64,000 nucleotides of DNA, taken from the NCBI RefSeq assembly GCF_000687915.1, contig NZ_JHZY01000004.1:1126001-1190000 (forward strand). The letters run 5' to 3'. The DNA comes from Leeuwenhoekiella sp. MAR_2009_132. GTDB lineage: Bacteria; Bacteroidota; Bacteroidia; Flavobacteriales; Flavobacteriaceae. Positions 42,558 through 51,163 of the stretch are shown one piece after another (positions within the stretch are counted from its first letter, which is position 1; every line of letters starts with the position of its first letter). Position numbers and translations under genes: made by a program. Under the pieces are notes generated by a model. It did not search any database. It had not been told where the DNA came from and worked only from the letters and a program-made list of their open reading frames with translations.

Positions 42558-44777
42558 CTAAAACCTAATCGTTGCTCCTATTAAAAAATTAATTCCTGCC
42601 TGCGGATAATATCCCGTCCCTTCAACTGTAGTTATGGTTCCCGGGTTTGTAAAGTCATCATCATACGTAAAGAAATATCCGTTTGAAACATACTTTTTAT
42701 CAAATATGTTATTTACTAAAGCGGTTAGCGTTATAGATTTTGCAAAACCTATTTCCTCCAGATCATACTGCACATTAAAATCATTTATAAAATAGGCATC
42801 TAGCTTAGAACTTTCTGCGTCTATATTACCAAGGTATTGCTCACCTACATATTTAGAAAGTAACGACAATCTCAAACTTTTTAAAGGAAAAACATCTAAA
42901 CGATTTCCTGCTATAACATTTGGTGAATAAGAAATATTTGTATTTCCTAAATTTTGTAGAACACCATCTCTCTCAAAAAGAAAATCTCTGTTTTTATTTG
43001 TGCTTAAGGCAATGTTAGGGGATACCGCGAGAATACCAGGTATAAGCTCTACAGTAGCCTCCACTTCTAATCCCAATCGATAACTTGAACCGCTGTTTTG
43101 ACGTATGGGAGCACCCACATCGTCAATTGCACCTGTTAATACAAGCTGATTACGATAATCCATATAATACAGGTTTGCATAAATACGAGCTCGCTCCTGA
43201 GTAAAGCGATAGCCTAATTCAAAATCATTTAAAGTTTCGGGTATGGGATTTCCATTTTCAAAATCTGTGCGATTGGGTTCTCGGTTTGCGCGCGCATAAG
43301 ATGCATAAACCTTGTTTGAGGCATCAAGACTAACTGTTAATCCTGCTTTAGGATTAAAAAATGAAAACTTTTTATCAATGATAAATTCTTCCCTGTCATC
43401 ATTTAAACCATCTGTTTGGTAGGATATAAACCTACGTTGTAAATCTCCAAACACACTCCAGGTATCGTCTATACGCCACGTAGCCTTAGCAAATGTGGTA
43501 AACTCATTTTTATCTGCTGTCCCAAAATAATAACGGTAACCCGGTTCTTCAGTTTGTGAAAAATACCGAGCCCACGTGATTTCACCGTAGTGATCACCGC
43601 TGTATATACTACCAAAAACCCCGGCATCAAAATCGATGTTTTCGTCTGAATAATTAGTAGTTAAATTAGCTACATAATAACGATTATCTAACCAGCGACG
43701 ACGTACTAAATCAGTATCGGTTTGTAAAGAACCCTCAACTTCATACGGCTCCCAGCCTATAAAGTCAAAAGTAGCATCATCACTAAAATTGACATTTGCG
43801 TAATACCACGAGTCTACATATTCTTCAAAAAAGCCACGTCCCATTGTATAGTTTAAACTGAGATTTGTTGACCAGCCGCCGCCGTATTTTTGATTCCATA
43901 ATATCTGAAGATGGTCTTGCTTATAATTATCTACCTGATTGTCATAAAAGCCTTGCAGGTTTCCGGCATCATCGTATTGAAAGCCTATAGGGTTAAAGGT
44001 TCTGTCTGTTGCCAGTGTTTCGGCATCTATACCATTCCACGATTGATAAGTAACCTCAGCACCTCCAAAACCTATAACCTTAATTAAAGTATTTTCGTCG
44101 CGATAGCCTCCCTGTAAATAATAAGATTTTAAATCTGAGCTAGCACGGTCAACGTAACCGTCTGATTTAATAGTTGATAATCTTCCCGAAAAGCTAAAGT
44201 GATCACCTATAAGACCTGTACCAAATTTTACATTGGCTCTACGAGTATTAAATGATCCTCCCGAAGCACTAACTTCGGCGTATGCCTTATTATCTATAGC
44301 TTCGGTAAGAATATTTAAACTCGCACCAAAAGCTCCGGCTCCATTTGTAGAAGTACCTACACCACGTTGCAATTGTAAACTTTGTACAGAACTGCTAAAA
44401 TCCTGAAGGTTTACAAAAAAGGTCGTAAGACTTTCAGAATCGTTATATGGGATACCGTTAATTGTAACATTTATTCCTTGATTTCCTGTTCCGCGTACGC
44501 GAAAACCCGTGTAACCCACTCCCGCACCTGCATCTGATGTGGTTACTACACTGGGTAAAAAATTAAGCAAAATGGGTAAATCCTGACCCAGATTACGCTG
44601 GTTGATTTCTTCTTTAGAAAGGTTACTAAAGGTAATAGGGGAGTCTGCATTTACGCGTACAGATTTCACTAAAACTTCGTTTAACGTATTTACGCTAGTA
44701 GTGTCTGATGGTTTTTGCTGTGCGAGTGCTCCCCAGGTTGTTATGGAAGCAACACACACAAATAAAAGAGTTTTCAT
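42558..44777 (-). CDS. TonB-dependent receptor, probably thiamine or thiamine-precursor uptake
   Basis: 739 residues: signal peptide (FVCVASITTWGALAQQ), a plug domain with LPILLNFLPSVVTTSDAG, GFRVRGTGNQGINVTINGIPYND and QLQRGVGTSTNGAGAFGASLNI, then a beta-barrel ending in FLIGATIRF. It lacks the carboxypeptidase-like N-terminal domain, so it is a classic TonB receptor rather than SusC. Its leader contains a TPP riboswitch aptamer, which makes thiamine, TPP or a precursor the likely ligand. TPP-regulated TonB receptors are known in Bacteroides. No transporter or thi gene is adjacent. Confidence 0.9.
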   Translation of the reverse strand: MKTLLFVCVASITTWGALAQQKPSDTTSVNTLNEVLVKSVRVNADSPITFSNLSKEEINQRNLGQDLPILLNFLPSVVTTSDAGAGVGYTGFRVRGTGNQGINVTINGIPYNDSESLTTFFVNLQDFSSSVQSLQLQRGVGTSTNGAGAFGASLNILTEAIDNKAYAEVSASGGSFNTRRANVKFGTGLIGDHFSFSGRLSTIKSDGYVDRASSDLKSYYLQGGYRDENTLIKVIGFGGAEVTYQSWNGIDAETLATDRTFNPIGFQYDDAGNLQGFYDNQVDNYKQDHLQILWNQKYGGGWSTNLSLNYTMGRGFFEEYVDSWYYANVNFSDDATFDFIGWEPYEVEGSLQTDTDLVRRRWLDNRYYVANLTTNYSDENIDFDAGVFGSIYSGDHYGEITWARYFSQTEEPGYRYYFGTADKNEFTTFAKATWRIDDTWSVFGDLQRRFISYQTDGLNDDREEFIIDKKFSFFNPKAGLTVSLDASNKVYASYARANREPNRTDFENGNPIPETLNDFELGYRFTQERARIYANLYYMDYRNQLVLTGAIDDVGAPIRQNSGSSYRLGLEVEATVELIPGILAVSPNIALSTNKNRDFLFERDGVLQNLGNTNISYSPNVIAGNRLDVFPLKSLRLSLLSKYVGEQYLGNIDAESSKLDAYFINDFNVQYDLEEIGFAKSITLTALVNNIFDKKYVSNGYFFTYDDDFTNPGTITTVEGTGYYPQAGINFLIGATIRF

Positions 44778-44880
44778 TCGTAAAATTATTACGAATAAAA
44801 GGGGCGATTATTCTGTGAAATTATTAAATAAAAAAGCAATGTTGTTTAAAAGCAATATTGAATACATCTATACTTTTAAA

Positions 44881-44969
44881 CGTTTCCCTTGGCAGCATTA
44901 CCTGCCCAGGTTCATTGGGTGTGATCTCAGCTTGCGTTTCTAAATAGAAAGTTTAAGCACCCCTTTGAG
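44881..44969 (-). promoter_or_regulatory. TPP (THI-box) riboswitch
   Basis: On the minus strand the leader reads GGGGTGCTTAAAC, a variable arm, then CTGAGATCACACCCAATGAACCTG, GGCAGGTAATGCTGCC and AAGGGAA. Those are the conserved core elements of the thiamine-pyrophosphate aptamer in the right order (GGGGTGC, CTGAGA, ACCC, GAACCTG, GTAATGC, AAGGGA). It lies 104 bp before the receptor ATG. The expression platform is not obvious: the 103-nt spacer is AU-rich and contains no clean terminator hairpin, so control of translation initiation is possible. Confidence 0.95.
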
Positions 44970-45064
44970 ATTGAGCGGCAAATGTAGTACAATAGTTCTG
45001 CTTTTATAAAAAAATTAAGGGCTTTTGTTTCGCATAAGATTAATTTTAAACCGAATACCTTTTT

Positions 45065-47458
45065 ATGAAAAACACAAAGCGATCTATTACCCTTAAAGTA
45101 CTTGCAGGCTACTTTTTAATCGCCCTTTTAATTATTGTAGGTGTCTGGTTTATTTACCCGCAAATCAAAACATTTATTTATCCTGAGAAAGAGTCTGCCA
45201 CTACAAACAAGAAGCTTACCTACACCAGTAACGCTCTAAGTTATTTATATGAGGCAGAGACCATAGGTCGTACAGCGATGGCCACAGGCTCTCAGGATCA
45301 ATTTAAACAATACCGGGTGATAGTAGATAGCATCTCACCTCAACTCGACTCCTTACGCGCATTAACCACAACCAGAATGCTCACCCAACAACTGGACAGC
45401 ATTAAAATACTTCTAAATACAAAAACTACAAACATAAGCGCAATGGTACAGTTGCGCAGGGAGCAATACTCCCGTAATTATTATGACGAGGCTCTTGCCG
45501 AATTAACAAAGGAAGACATCTATTTTGAAGATTATTCTAACGATCCCAGACTTGATTCTGTAGATGCATATACTAAAAAAGTGATTGTAGATTATCTCGA
45601 ATATCTGCGAAAAGACAATGCAGACCCCGATCAAAATCTAACCTCAATGGCTAAGACCGTGCGGGAAACACTGGCAAAAATTGAAGACCGAAAAAAACAG
45701 CTGGAGATTGATATTATTAGTAAAGAGAATAATCTGCTTAAAAACGACCGCGAAATTAACCTGAAGATTAGAACGCTTTTAAGTTCGTTTGAACAGGAAG
45801 GTCTGTTATCTGCAAAACAACGTGAAGAACTCCTTAACTCACGAATAGATGAGATCTCAAAAACCTTAAAGATTATAGGTTTAATAAGCATCGTTCTAGC
45901 TCTGGGTTTTGTAATAATGATATTTAAAGACGCATCACGAAGCCAACAATACAACACCGAATTACAAAAAAGCAATAAAGTGGCTAAATCGCTTTTAAAA
46001 AGTAGAGAGCAGCTAATGGCGACCATCACACACGATATGCGCTCCCCCTTAAATACGGTTATAGGGTTTACAGATTTGCTGCAAAAAACCAGCGTAGATG
46101 CCACGCAAAATCGCTATTTACACACCATAGAAAAATCTGGCGAGTATATGCTTCAGCTGGTAAATGATCTTCTTGATTTCTCAAAATTAGAAGCCGGCAA
46201 AATTAAGATAGAAAAAATACCATTTAATCCTAAAAATCTTATTGAAGACATTATAGCTGTGGCAATCCCGGCTGTTGGGAAACCAGATGTAAATCTCAAA
46301 GTTGACGTACCTCAAGAATTAGATCGTCTGTTTTTAAGTGATCCTTTCCGTATAAAACAAATTGTCTCAAACCTAATTACTAATGCCTATAAGTTTACAG
46401 ACTCGGGCAGCATTACTATTTCATTAGTTTTAGAAAAGGCAAATTTGATCATTGCTGTTGCAGATACAGGAATAGGTATCGCAAAACACAAACAGAAAAT
46501 TATATTTAAAGAGTTTTCTCAAGCGGAAGATCATATTGCGCAGAGGTATGGCGGCTTTGGCCTGGGACTTTCCATCTCTCAAAAACTTGCAGATTTATTA
46601 AATGGTAAGCTGAAACTTGAAAGCGAACTCGGAAAAGGAAGCACATTTACACTTAGTATTCCTGTAGAAGAAACGGGGCAAAAAATGGAAACCTCCCCGA
46701 CCATTACTGAAGAGTTTGACACCAACACCCCTAAAAATATATTGCTGGTTGATGATGAACCCATGCAAATAAAGCTTGCTCAGGAAACGCTAAAAAGTCA
46801 CCCCTATACCATTACTGTTGCAACAAACGGTAAAGAAGCGCTAGACCAATTAGAGCATAACACCTTTGACCTTATTCTAACCGATATACAAATGCCCATT
46901 CTAGATGGTATCGAACTTATCAAAAAAATTAGGCAGGATATACGTTTAAAAGAGACTCCCGTTATAGCACTTTCCGGGAATGGAAAATTAGAAGATGACG
47001 ATTATAAAAAGTTAGGATTCACCAGTAATCTAAAAAAACCTTACAAACCAGATCACCTAATAGCCATTATTAAGAATCTGAATTTTACGGTTAAACCACT
47101 TCAAGAAAACAATCAACACGCAGACCAGGCTTACAATTTAGATGCGCTTAACGCTTTTGCTGATGATGATCCTGAGTCGTTAAAATCTATTATCGTAGTA
47201 TTTATAGAAACTGCCGAAGAAAATCTTATTTTACTCAATACACACGCAGAAAGCCCGGAGCAACTCAAAGAAATCGCTCATAAAATGCTACCTATGATGC
47301 GCCAGTTAGAAGCAACATCTATAGTTAAAATATTAGAAAAGCTAGAGAATCCTGACGGAAAAACAATTTCTAAAAAAGTATTGAAATCCCTTATTCATAT
47401 TGTGGAGAAAGACACCAATGAATTACTTAAAGATTTACGATTTCACTTTAAAGTTTAA
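45065..47458 (+). CDS. Hybrid histidine kinase with receiver and Hpt domains
   Basis: 797 residues. Two membrane helices (about 10-32 and 267-290) enclose a helical periplasmic sensor region. HisKA has H323 (ATITHDMRSPLNTVIGFTDL), HATPase has NLITNAYKFTD, VADTGIGIAKHKQ and GFGLGLSISQKLA. The receiver has D607 (LILTDIQMPILDG), and the C-terminal Hpt domain has H739 (KEIAHKMLPMMRQLEA). This is a complete His-Asp-His relay in one protein. It lacks a DNA-binding output, so the signal must leave through another protein; the convergent sigma-54 regulator is the obvious candidate. The two genes overlap by 11 bp. Confidence 0.93.
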   Translation: MKNTKRSITLKVLAGYFLIALLIIVGVWFIYPQIKTFIYPEKESATTNKKLTYTSNALSYLYEAETIGRTAMATGSQDQFKQYRVIVDSISPQLDSLRALTTTRMLTQQLDSIKILLNTKTTNISAMVQLRREQYSRNYYDEALAELTKEDIYFEDYSNDPRLDSVDAYTKKVIVDYLEYLRKDNADPDQNLTSMAKTVRETLAKIEDRKKQLEIDIISKENNLLKNDREINLKIRTLLSSFEQEGLLSAKQREELLNSRIDEISKTLKIIGLISIVLALGFVIMIFKDASRSQQYNTELQKSNKVAKSLLKSREQLMATITHDMRSPLNTVIGFTDLLQKTSVDATQNRYLHTIEKSGEYMLQLVNDLLDFSKLEAGKIKIEKIPFNPKNLIEDIIAVAIPAVGKPDVNLKVDVPQELDRLFLSDPFRIKQIVSNLITNAYKFTDSGSITISLVLEKANLIIAVADTGIGIAKHKQKIIFKEFSQAEDHIAQRYGGFGLGLSISQKLADLLNGKLKLESELGKGSTFTLSIPVEETGQKMETSPTITEEFDTNTPKNILLVDDEPMQIKLAQETLKSHPYTITVATNGKEALDQLEHNTFDLILTDIQMPILDGIELIKKIRQDIRLKETPVIALSGNGKLEDDDYKKLGFTSNLKKPYKPDHLIAIIKNLNFTVKPLQENNQHADQAYNLDALNAFADDDPESLKSIIVVFIETAEENLILLNTHAESPEQLKEIAHKMLPMMRQLEATSIVKILEKLENPDGKTISKKVLKSLIHIVEKDTNELLKDLRFHFKV

Positions 47459-48818
47459 TATCGTACTGTTTTAACTTATTGTAAAGTGTTTTACGATCTA
47501 CATTAAGAATACGTGCGGCTTTACTTTTATTACCGTTTGCTTCCTCAAGAGCATCTAATATAAGTTCCTGCTCATTTGCATTTTTAAATAAACTAAAGTC
47601 TTGTTTTGACGCATCTTCTTTAAAGCTTGTAATTTCCTGAGGCAATAATTCTAAAGGTATAGTGGTGTGCTGTGTTAGTAAAACAGATCGTTTTACAATA
47701 TTTTGAAGTTCTCGTAAGTTTCCCGGCCAGTCGTAACGCTCTAAAGCCTGCATCGCCTGCTCGCTAAAGCCCTCAACATCTTTTTCTAGTTCGTTATTTG
47801 CACGTTGCAAAAATGCACTTACAAACAATCGTAAATCTTCTTTACGTTTACTTAACCTCGGTACTTTAATTGAAAATTCATTAAGTCTGTGGTATAAATC
47901 TTCTCTAAACTCACCTTTTTTAACAGCTTCAGCAAGATCCTCATTTGTTGCTGCTACAACACGTATATCTACCGGAATTTCAGTATTTGCGCCTACCGGT
48001 TTTACCTTGCGCTCTTGCAAAGCTCTTAACAATTGAACTTGCAGCTCGTAAGAGAGGTTTCCTATTTCATCTAAAAAAAGTGTACCCCCATTTGCCGCTT
48101 CAAAGTGACCTATTTTATCTGTTAAGGCTCCTGTAAATGATCCTTTTTTATGACCAAAAAACTCACTGCTCGCTAATTCTTTTGGAATAGCACCACAATC
48201 TACTGCGATAAACGGATTCTCCTTTCGTTTGCTTCTATCGTGAATATTTTTTGCAACGTATTCTTTACCCGTACCACTATCACCTATTACTAAAACAGAC
48301 ATTGTTGTGGGCGCTACTAAATCTACATATTGATTGAGTTTTGCCGAAGCATCACTTATACCTTTTATAAACTGGGATTTTGCCGCACTCTTAGTCTTAG
48401 GTTCAACAACAGCTTCTTGCTTTACTTCTGCTACGTTCTGAGTTGCTTTTGTACTGTTATTTTTCTGAAGTGCTTTTTCTATTATTTGCAGCAATTCATC
48501 GGGTCGTACCGGTTTAGAAATGTAGTCAAAAGCACCTTCCTTCATTGCCTGCACTGCCTTATTCACTTCTGCATAGCCCGTCATAAGAATTACGGGTATA
48601 TTCTGATTTATTTGTATAACGTGTTTTAAAACACTAAGACCATCATCATCTGGCAAACGTACATCTGTTAATACAAGATTTATGGTGGTTGTATCTAAAA
48701 TCTTTCGGGCTTCTTCGGCAGTAAAAGCGCTTGTTACTTTAAAATCGCGCCTGCTCAAAAAGGTCTCCAGCATTTTACAAAATGCTACATCATCTTCAAT
48801 AATTAGAATACTAGTCAA
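47448..48818 (-). CDS. Sigma-54-dependent response regulator (NtrC/ZraR-like)
   Basis: 456 residues. Receiver with D52 (VLTDVRLPDDDG), an AAA+ domain with Walker A GDSGTGKEYVAKN (near 178), the sigma-54 contact loop KGSFTGALTDK (near 225) and GGTLFLDEIGNL, then a Fis-type helix-turn-helix (ANGNKSKAARILNVDRKTLYNKLKQ). It would activate sigma-54 promoters on phosphorylation. rpoN is not in the window, nor did I find a good -24/-12 promoter. It is convergent with the hybrid kinase, a likely partner. Confidence 0.95.
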   Translation of the reverse strand: MTSILIIEDDVAFCKMLETFLSRRDFKVTSAFTAEEARKILDTTTINLVLTDVRLPDDDGLSVLKHVIQINQNIPVILMTGYAEVNKAVQAMKEGAFDYISKPVRPDELLQIIEKALQKNNSTKATQNVAEVKQEAVVEPKTKSAAKSQFIKGISDASAKLNQYVDLVAPTTMSVLVIGDSGTGKEYVAKNIHDRSKRKENPFIAVDCGAIPKELASSEFFGHKKGSFTGALTDKIGHFEAANGGTLFLDEIGNLSYELQVQLLRALQERKVKPVGANTEIPVDIRVVAATNEDLAEAVKKGEFREDLYHRLNEFSIKVPRLSKRKEDLRLFVSAFLQRANNELEKDVEGFSEQAMQALERYDWPGNLRELQNIVKRSVLLTQHTTIPLELLPQEITSFKEDASKQDFSLFKNANEQELILDALEEANGNKSKAARILNVDRKTLYNKLKQYDIKL

Positions 48819-48938
48819 CTGTTTTAATTTTATAAGTTTAAAAGTACTAAACCCAGGGTGTGACTGAGGTCAAATAAATCATAAAATACATAACGGATTT
48901 TAATCTCTTATATTTTTAAAACCTGATTGTATTAAAAA

Positions 48939-48969
48939 CAAAAAACCCCGACTTTCGTCGGGGTTTTTT
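48939..48969 (-). terminator. Terminator downstream of the tandem secreted-protein genes
   Basis: AAAAACCCCGAC and GTCGGGGTTTTTT form a 12-bp stem with a TTTC loop and T-run. It ends the array on the minus strand. Confidence 0.92.
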
Positions 48970-49015
48970 CTGAATTTCTAACCATTCTATAACTTAAAAA
49001 TTCAAGGGAATTAAA

Positions 49016-49345
49016 CTACTCTTTTGGTTCAACCCATTCACCAGCTGCATTGATGTAAGCAGTCTCTGCTTCTGCACCTTCAGCTACTAAAATAAGTTTG
49101 AACGTTTTTTTCTCTGCATCAACCCAAGCTTCTGTTACTTCAGATCCTGCTTTATCTGCTTCAATTGCATCAGTTACCGTTACAGGTAATTCTGAAACTT
49201 CAATTTTCTCATAGCCATCTGCTACAGGTGCCTGCGCCTCTGTTTGATTCATTGCAACATCTTGAGATGTTTCTTGTGCGGTCATATTTTGAGCTGCAAA
49301 AAGCATTGTTGTTGCGGCCGCTACAGTCATTACTAACTTTTTCAT
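49016..49345 (-). CDS. Small secreted PepSY-like protein, tandem copy 1
   Basis: 109 residues: signal peptide (MTVAAATTMLFAAQNMTAQE), an acidic Gln/Thr-rich spacer, then a beta-rich domain (YEKIEVSELPVTVTDAIEAD, VTEAWVDAEKKTFKLILVAEG, TAYINAAGEWVEPKE). The pattern resembles PepSY-like periplasmic proteins of Bacteroidota, but no function is established. The N-terminal third is nearly identical to copy 2, the rest is diverged, and there is no cysteine. The 63-bp spacer after its start is nearly identical to that of copy 2. Confidence 0.85.
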   Translation of the reverse strand: MKKLVMTVAAATTMLFAAQNMTAQETSQDVAMNQTEAQAPVADGYEKIEVSELPVTVTDAIEADKAGSEVTEAWVDAEKKTFKLILVAEGAEAETAYINAAGEWVEPKE

Positions 49346-49408
49346 AATTTGATATTTTAGATTAACACCTAAGTGTCGTGATTTATAATACTTACTTTTT
49401 ATTTCAGA

Positions 49409-49735
49409 TTACTTTAAAGTAACCCATTTACCTTCTGCGTTGATATATGCTGTTTCAGCTTCTGCGCCTTCTGCCTGTAACATCAACTTATACACTCCTA
49501 ATTCTTCATTAAAGAATGCTTCAGTTACTTCAGAACCTGCTTTATCTGCTGTTACTGCATTTGTAACTGTTTCAGGTAGTGCAGCTGTTTCTATTTTTTC
49601 AAAACCATCCTGTACCGGAGCTTGCGCTTCTGTTTGAGTCATTGCAACATCTTGAGATGTTTCTTGTGCGGTCATATTTTGAGCTGCAAAAAGCATTGTT
49701 GTTGCGGCTGCTACAGTCATTACTAACTTTTTCAT
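49409..49735 (-). CDS. Small secreted PepSY-like protein, tandem copy 2
   Basis: 108 residues. The first 32 residues are identical to copy 1 and the last 70 identical to copy 3 (FEKIETAALPETVTNAVTAD, NEELGVYKLMLQAEG, TAYINAEGKWVTLK). This mosaic implies recombination between copies. Secreted or periplasmic by its signal peptide. The start lies exactly 390 bp from those of copies 1 and 3. Confidence 0.85.
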   Translation of the reverse strand: MKKLVMTVAAATTMLFAAQNMTAQETSQDVAMTQTEAQAPVQDGFEKIETAALPETVTNAVTADKAGSEVTEAFFNEELGVYKLMLQAEGAEAETAYINAEGKWVTLK

Positions 49736-49798
49736 AATTTGATATTTTAGATTAACACCTAAGTGTCGTGATTTATAATACTTACTTTTTAATCCAGA

Positions 49799-50125
49799 TT
49801 ACTTTAAAGTAACCCATTTTCCTTCAGCGTTGATATATGCTGTTTCAGCTTCTGCGCCTTCTGCCTGTAACATCAACTTATACACTCCTAATTCTTCATT
49901 AAAGAATGCTTCGGTTACTTCAGAACCTGCTTTATCTGCTGTTACTGCATTTGTAACTGTTTCAGGTAGTGCAGCTGTTTCTATTTTTTCAAAACCATCC
50001 TGTATCGGAGCTTGTGCTTCTGTTTGATTCATTGCAACATCTTGAAATGTTTCTTGTGCGGTCATATTTTGAGCTGCAAAAATCATTGTTGCTGCCGCTG
50101 CTACTGTCATTACTAGATTTTTCAT
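49799..50125 (-). CDS. Small secreted PepSY-like protein, tandem copy 3
   Basis: 108 residues from the ATG at 50125; an ATG eight codons upstream is disfavoured because MKNLVMTVAAAATM begins the signal peptide in all copies. Mature sequence matches copy 2 at nearly every position. The upstream 60 bp differ from those of copies 1 and 2, so the promoter region of this copy is distinct. Confidence 0.85.
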   Translation of the reverse strand: MKNLVMTVAAAATMIFAAQNMTAQETFQDVAMNQTEAQAPIQDGFEKIETAALPETVTNAVTADKAGSEVTEAFFNEELGVYKLMLQAEGAEAETAYINAEGKWVTLK

Positions 50126-50189
50126 AATTGTATTATTTAGAAAGTGCACTTGCGTACAAAAATTTATATTGATTATTTAATTGATTTTT

Positions 50190-50519
50190 TTATTTAACCT
50201 CAACCCATTTTCCTACTTCATTTATGTAGGCAGTTTCAGATTCTTGACCTTCACTAACTAGAGTGAGTTTATACAGTTTTAATTCGGCATTTAAAAAAGC
50301 CTCATCAACCGTCGCTCCAGCTTTATCAACCACTACAGCATCTGTAACGATTTTAGGTAATTCTGAAATTTCTATTTTTTCAAATCCATCATTTACCGGA
50401 GCTTGAACTTCTGTTTTATTTAATGCTATATCCTTATTTTCAGTATCCTGAGCATTTACCTTTTCACTTGCAAAAAGTAACGTTGCTGCTGCTGCCACTG
50501 TCATTATTAAATTTTTCAT
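50190..50519 (-). CDS. Small secreted PepSY-like protein, tandem copy 4
   Basis: 109 residues, the most diverged of the four: signal peptide AAAATLLFASEKVNAQD, then FEKIEISELPKIVTDAVVVD, VDEAFLNAELKLYKLTLVSEG and TAYINEVGKWVEVK. It is the first gene of the array in transcription order and probably the oldest. The start spacing to copy 3 is 394 bp, slightly off the 390-bp period of the others. Confidence 0.83.
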   Translation of the reverse strand: MKNLIMTVAAAATLLFASEKVNAQDTENKDIALNKTEVQAPVNDGFEKIEISELPKIVTDAVVVDKAGATVDEAFLNAELKLYKLTLVSEGQESETAYINEVGKWVEVK

Positions 50520-50714
50520 TCCTGTATTTGTTTATTAGTATTTTGAAAATTAAGCTTGTTTACTCTCAAACTCATTTAGGTATATAGCAAAACTGTACCA
50601 AGTACAACTAAGCCATCTCTAATAACTATATTGTATTGAAATACAGGTAATTAAACACAACAACACTAAATGATGGAATGTGTGGAACTTGTAGAATCTG
50701 AGTATATTCCACAA

Positions 50715-50743
50715 AAAAAGTGTGGAAATTCTCCACACTTTTA
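50715..50743 (-). terminator. Terminator downstream of arfB
   Basis: AAAAGTGTGGA and TCCACACTTTT form an 11-bp stem around a 5-nt loop, with T-runs on the minus side. The rest of the 50520-50761 gap shows no clear feature apart from this hairpin. Confidence 0.85.
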
Positions 50744-50761
50744 AAATCTTGACCGTTAAAT

Positions 50762-51163
50762 TTATAAACTGGGCGGTCTTCGGTTTGCTTTTTTATCTGC
50801 TGTATGCTTCTTTATATCAAGTCGCCTCTTTTTAGAAGCTAAAGAAGGTTTTGTTTTTTTTCTATACTTCGGAATTTTTAATCCTGCTTCCAAGAGCTTT
50901 ACCAGGTTCTTAAATACCTCTTCTTTATTTTTGTGCTGACTGCGACTTTGATCGTATGATAGCACCAATGAACCCTCTGTAGTAAGTTTTGACGATAAAC
51001 GCGCACTCAGACGATCTTTTTGAACATCATCAAATACTGTTGTGTCTTTTAAACTCCAGTGTAGCATTACTTTAGTTGAAGTTTTATTTACGTGCTGACC
51101 TCCGGGCCCGCTACTGCGAACTGCTTTAAAATCACATTCTGAAAACAGTACGTCTTTATTCAT
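50762..51163 (-). CDS. arfB: Alternative ribosome-rescue factor ArfB (YaeJ-like)
   Basis: 133 residues. The catalytic GGQ sits at residues 21-23 in SSGPGGQHVNKTSTKV, as in release-factor-like peptidyl-tRNA hydrolases. The C-terminal tail is highly basic (KKRRLDIKKHTADKKANRR), the ArfB feature that probes the empty mRNA channel of stalled ribosomes. It lacks the codon-recognition domains of RF1/RF2. It starts directly after the stop of the DUF4301 gene on the same strand. Confidence 0.94.
   Translation of the reverse strand: MNKDVLFSECDFKAVRSSGPGGQHVNKTSTKVMLHWSLKDTTVFDDVQKDRLSARLSSKLTTEGSLVLSYDQSRSQHKNKEEVFKNLVKLLEAGLKIPKYRKKTKPSLASKKRRLDIKKHTADKKANRRPPSL

Larger units (their letters stand above)
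49016..50125 (-). repeat. 390-bp tandem direct repeat (three units)
   Basis: Starts of copies 1, 2 and 3 are 49345, 49735 and 50125, a period of exactly 390 bp. Gene and spacer are both repeated. The spacer word TAACACCTAAGTGTCG occurs after copies 1 and 2. Identity is very high across the junctions, pointing to recent unequal crossing-over. Confidence 0.85.

Noticed and set aside
44602..44943. Plus-strand open frame of 113 codons crossing the receptor start and riboswitch
   Set aside because: It is antisense to the TPP aptamer and the receptor N-terminus; no protein-like features.
49016..50519. CRISPR array or transposon as the cause of the tandem repeats
   Set aside because: The 390-bp units are complete genes with spacers; no short repeat-spacer pattern and no transposase or inverted ends.
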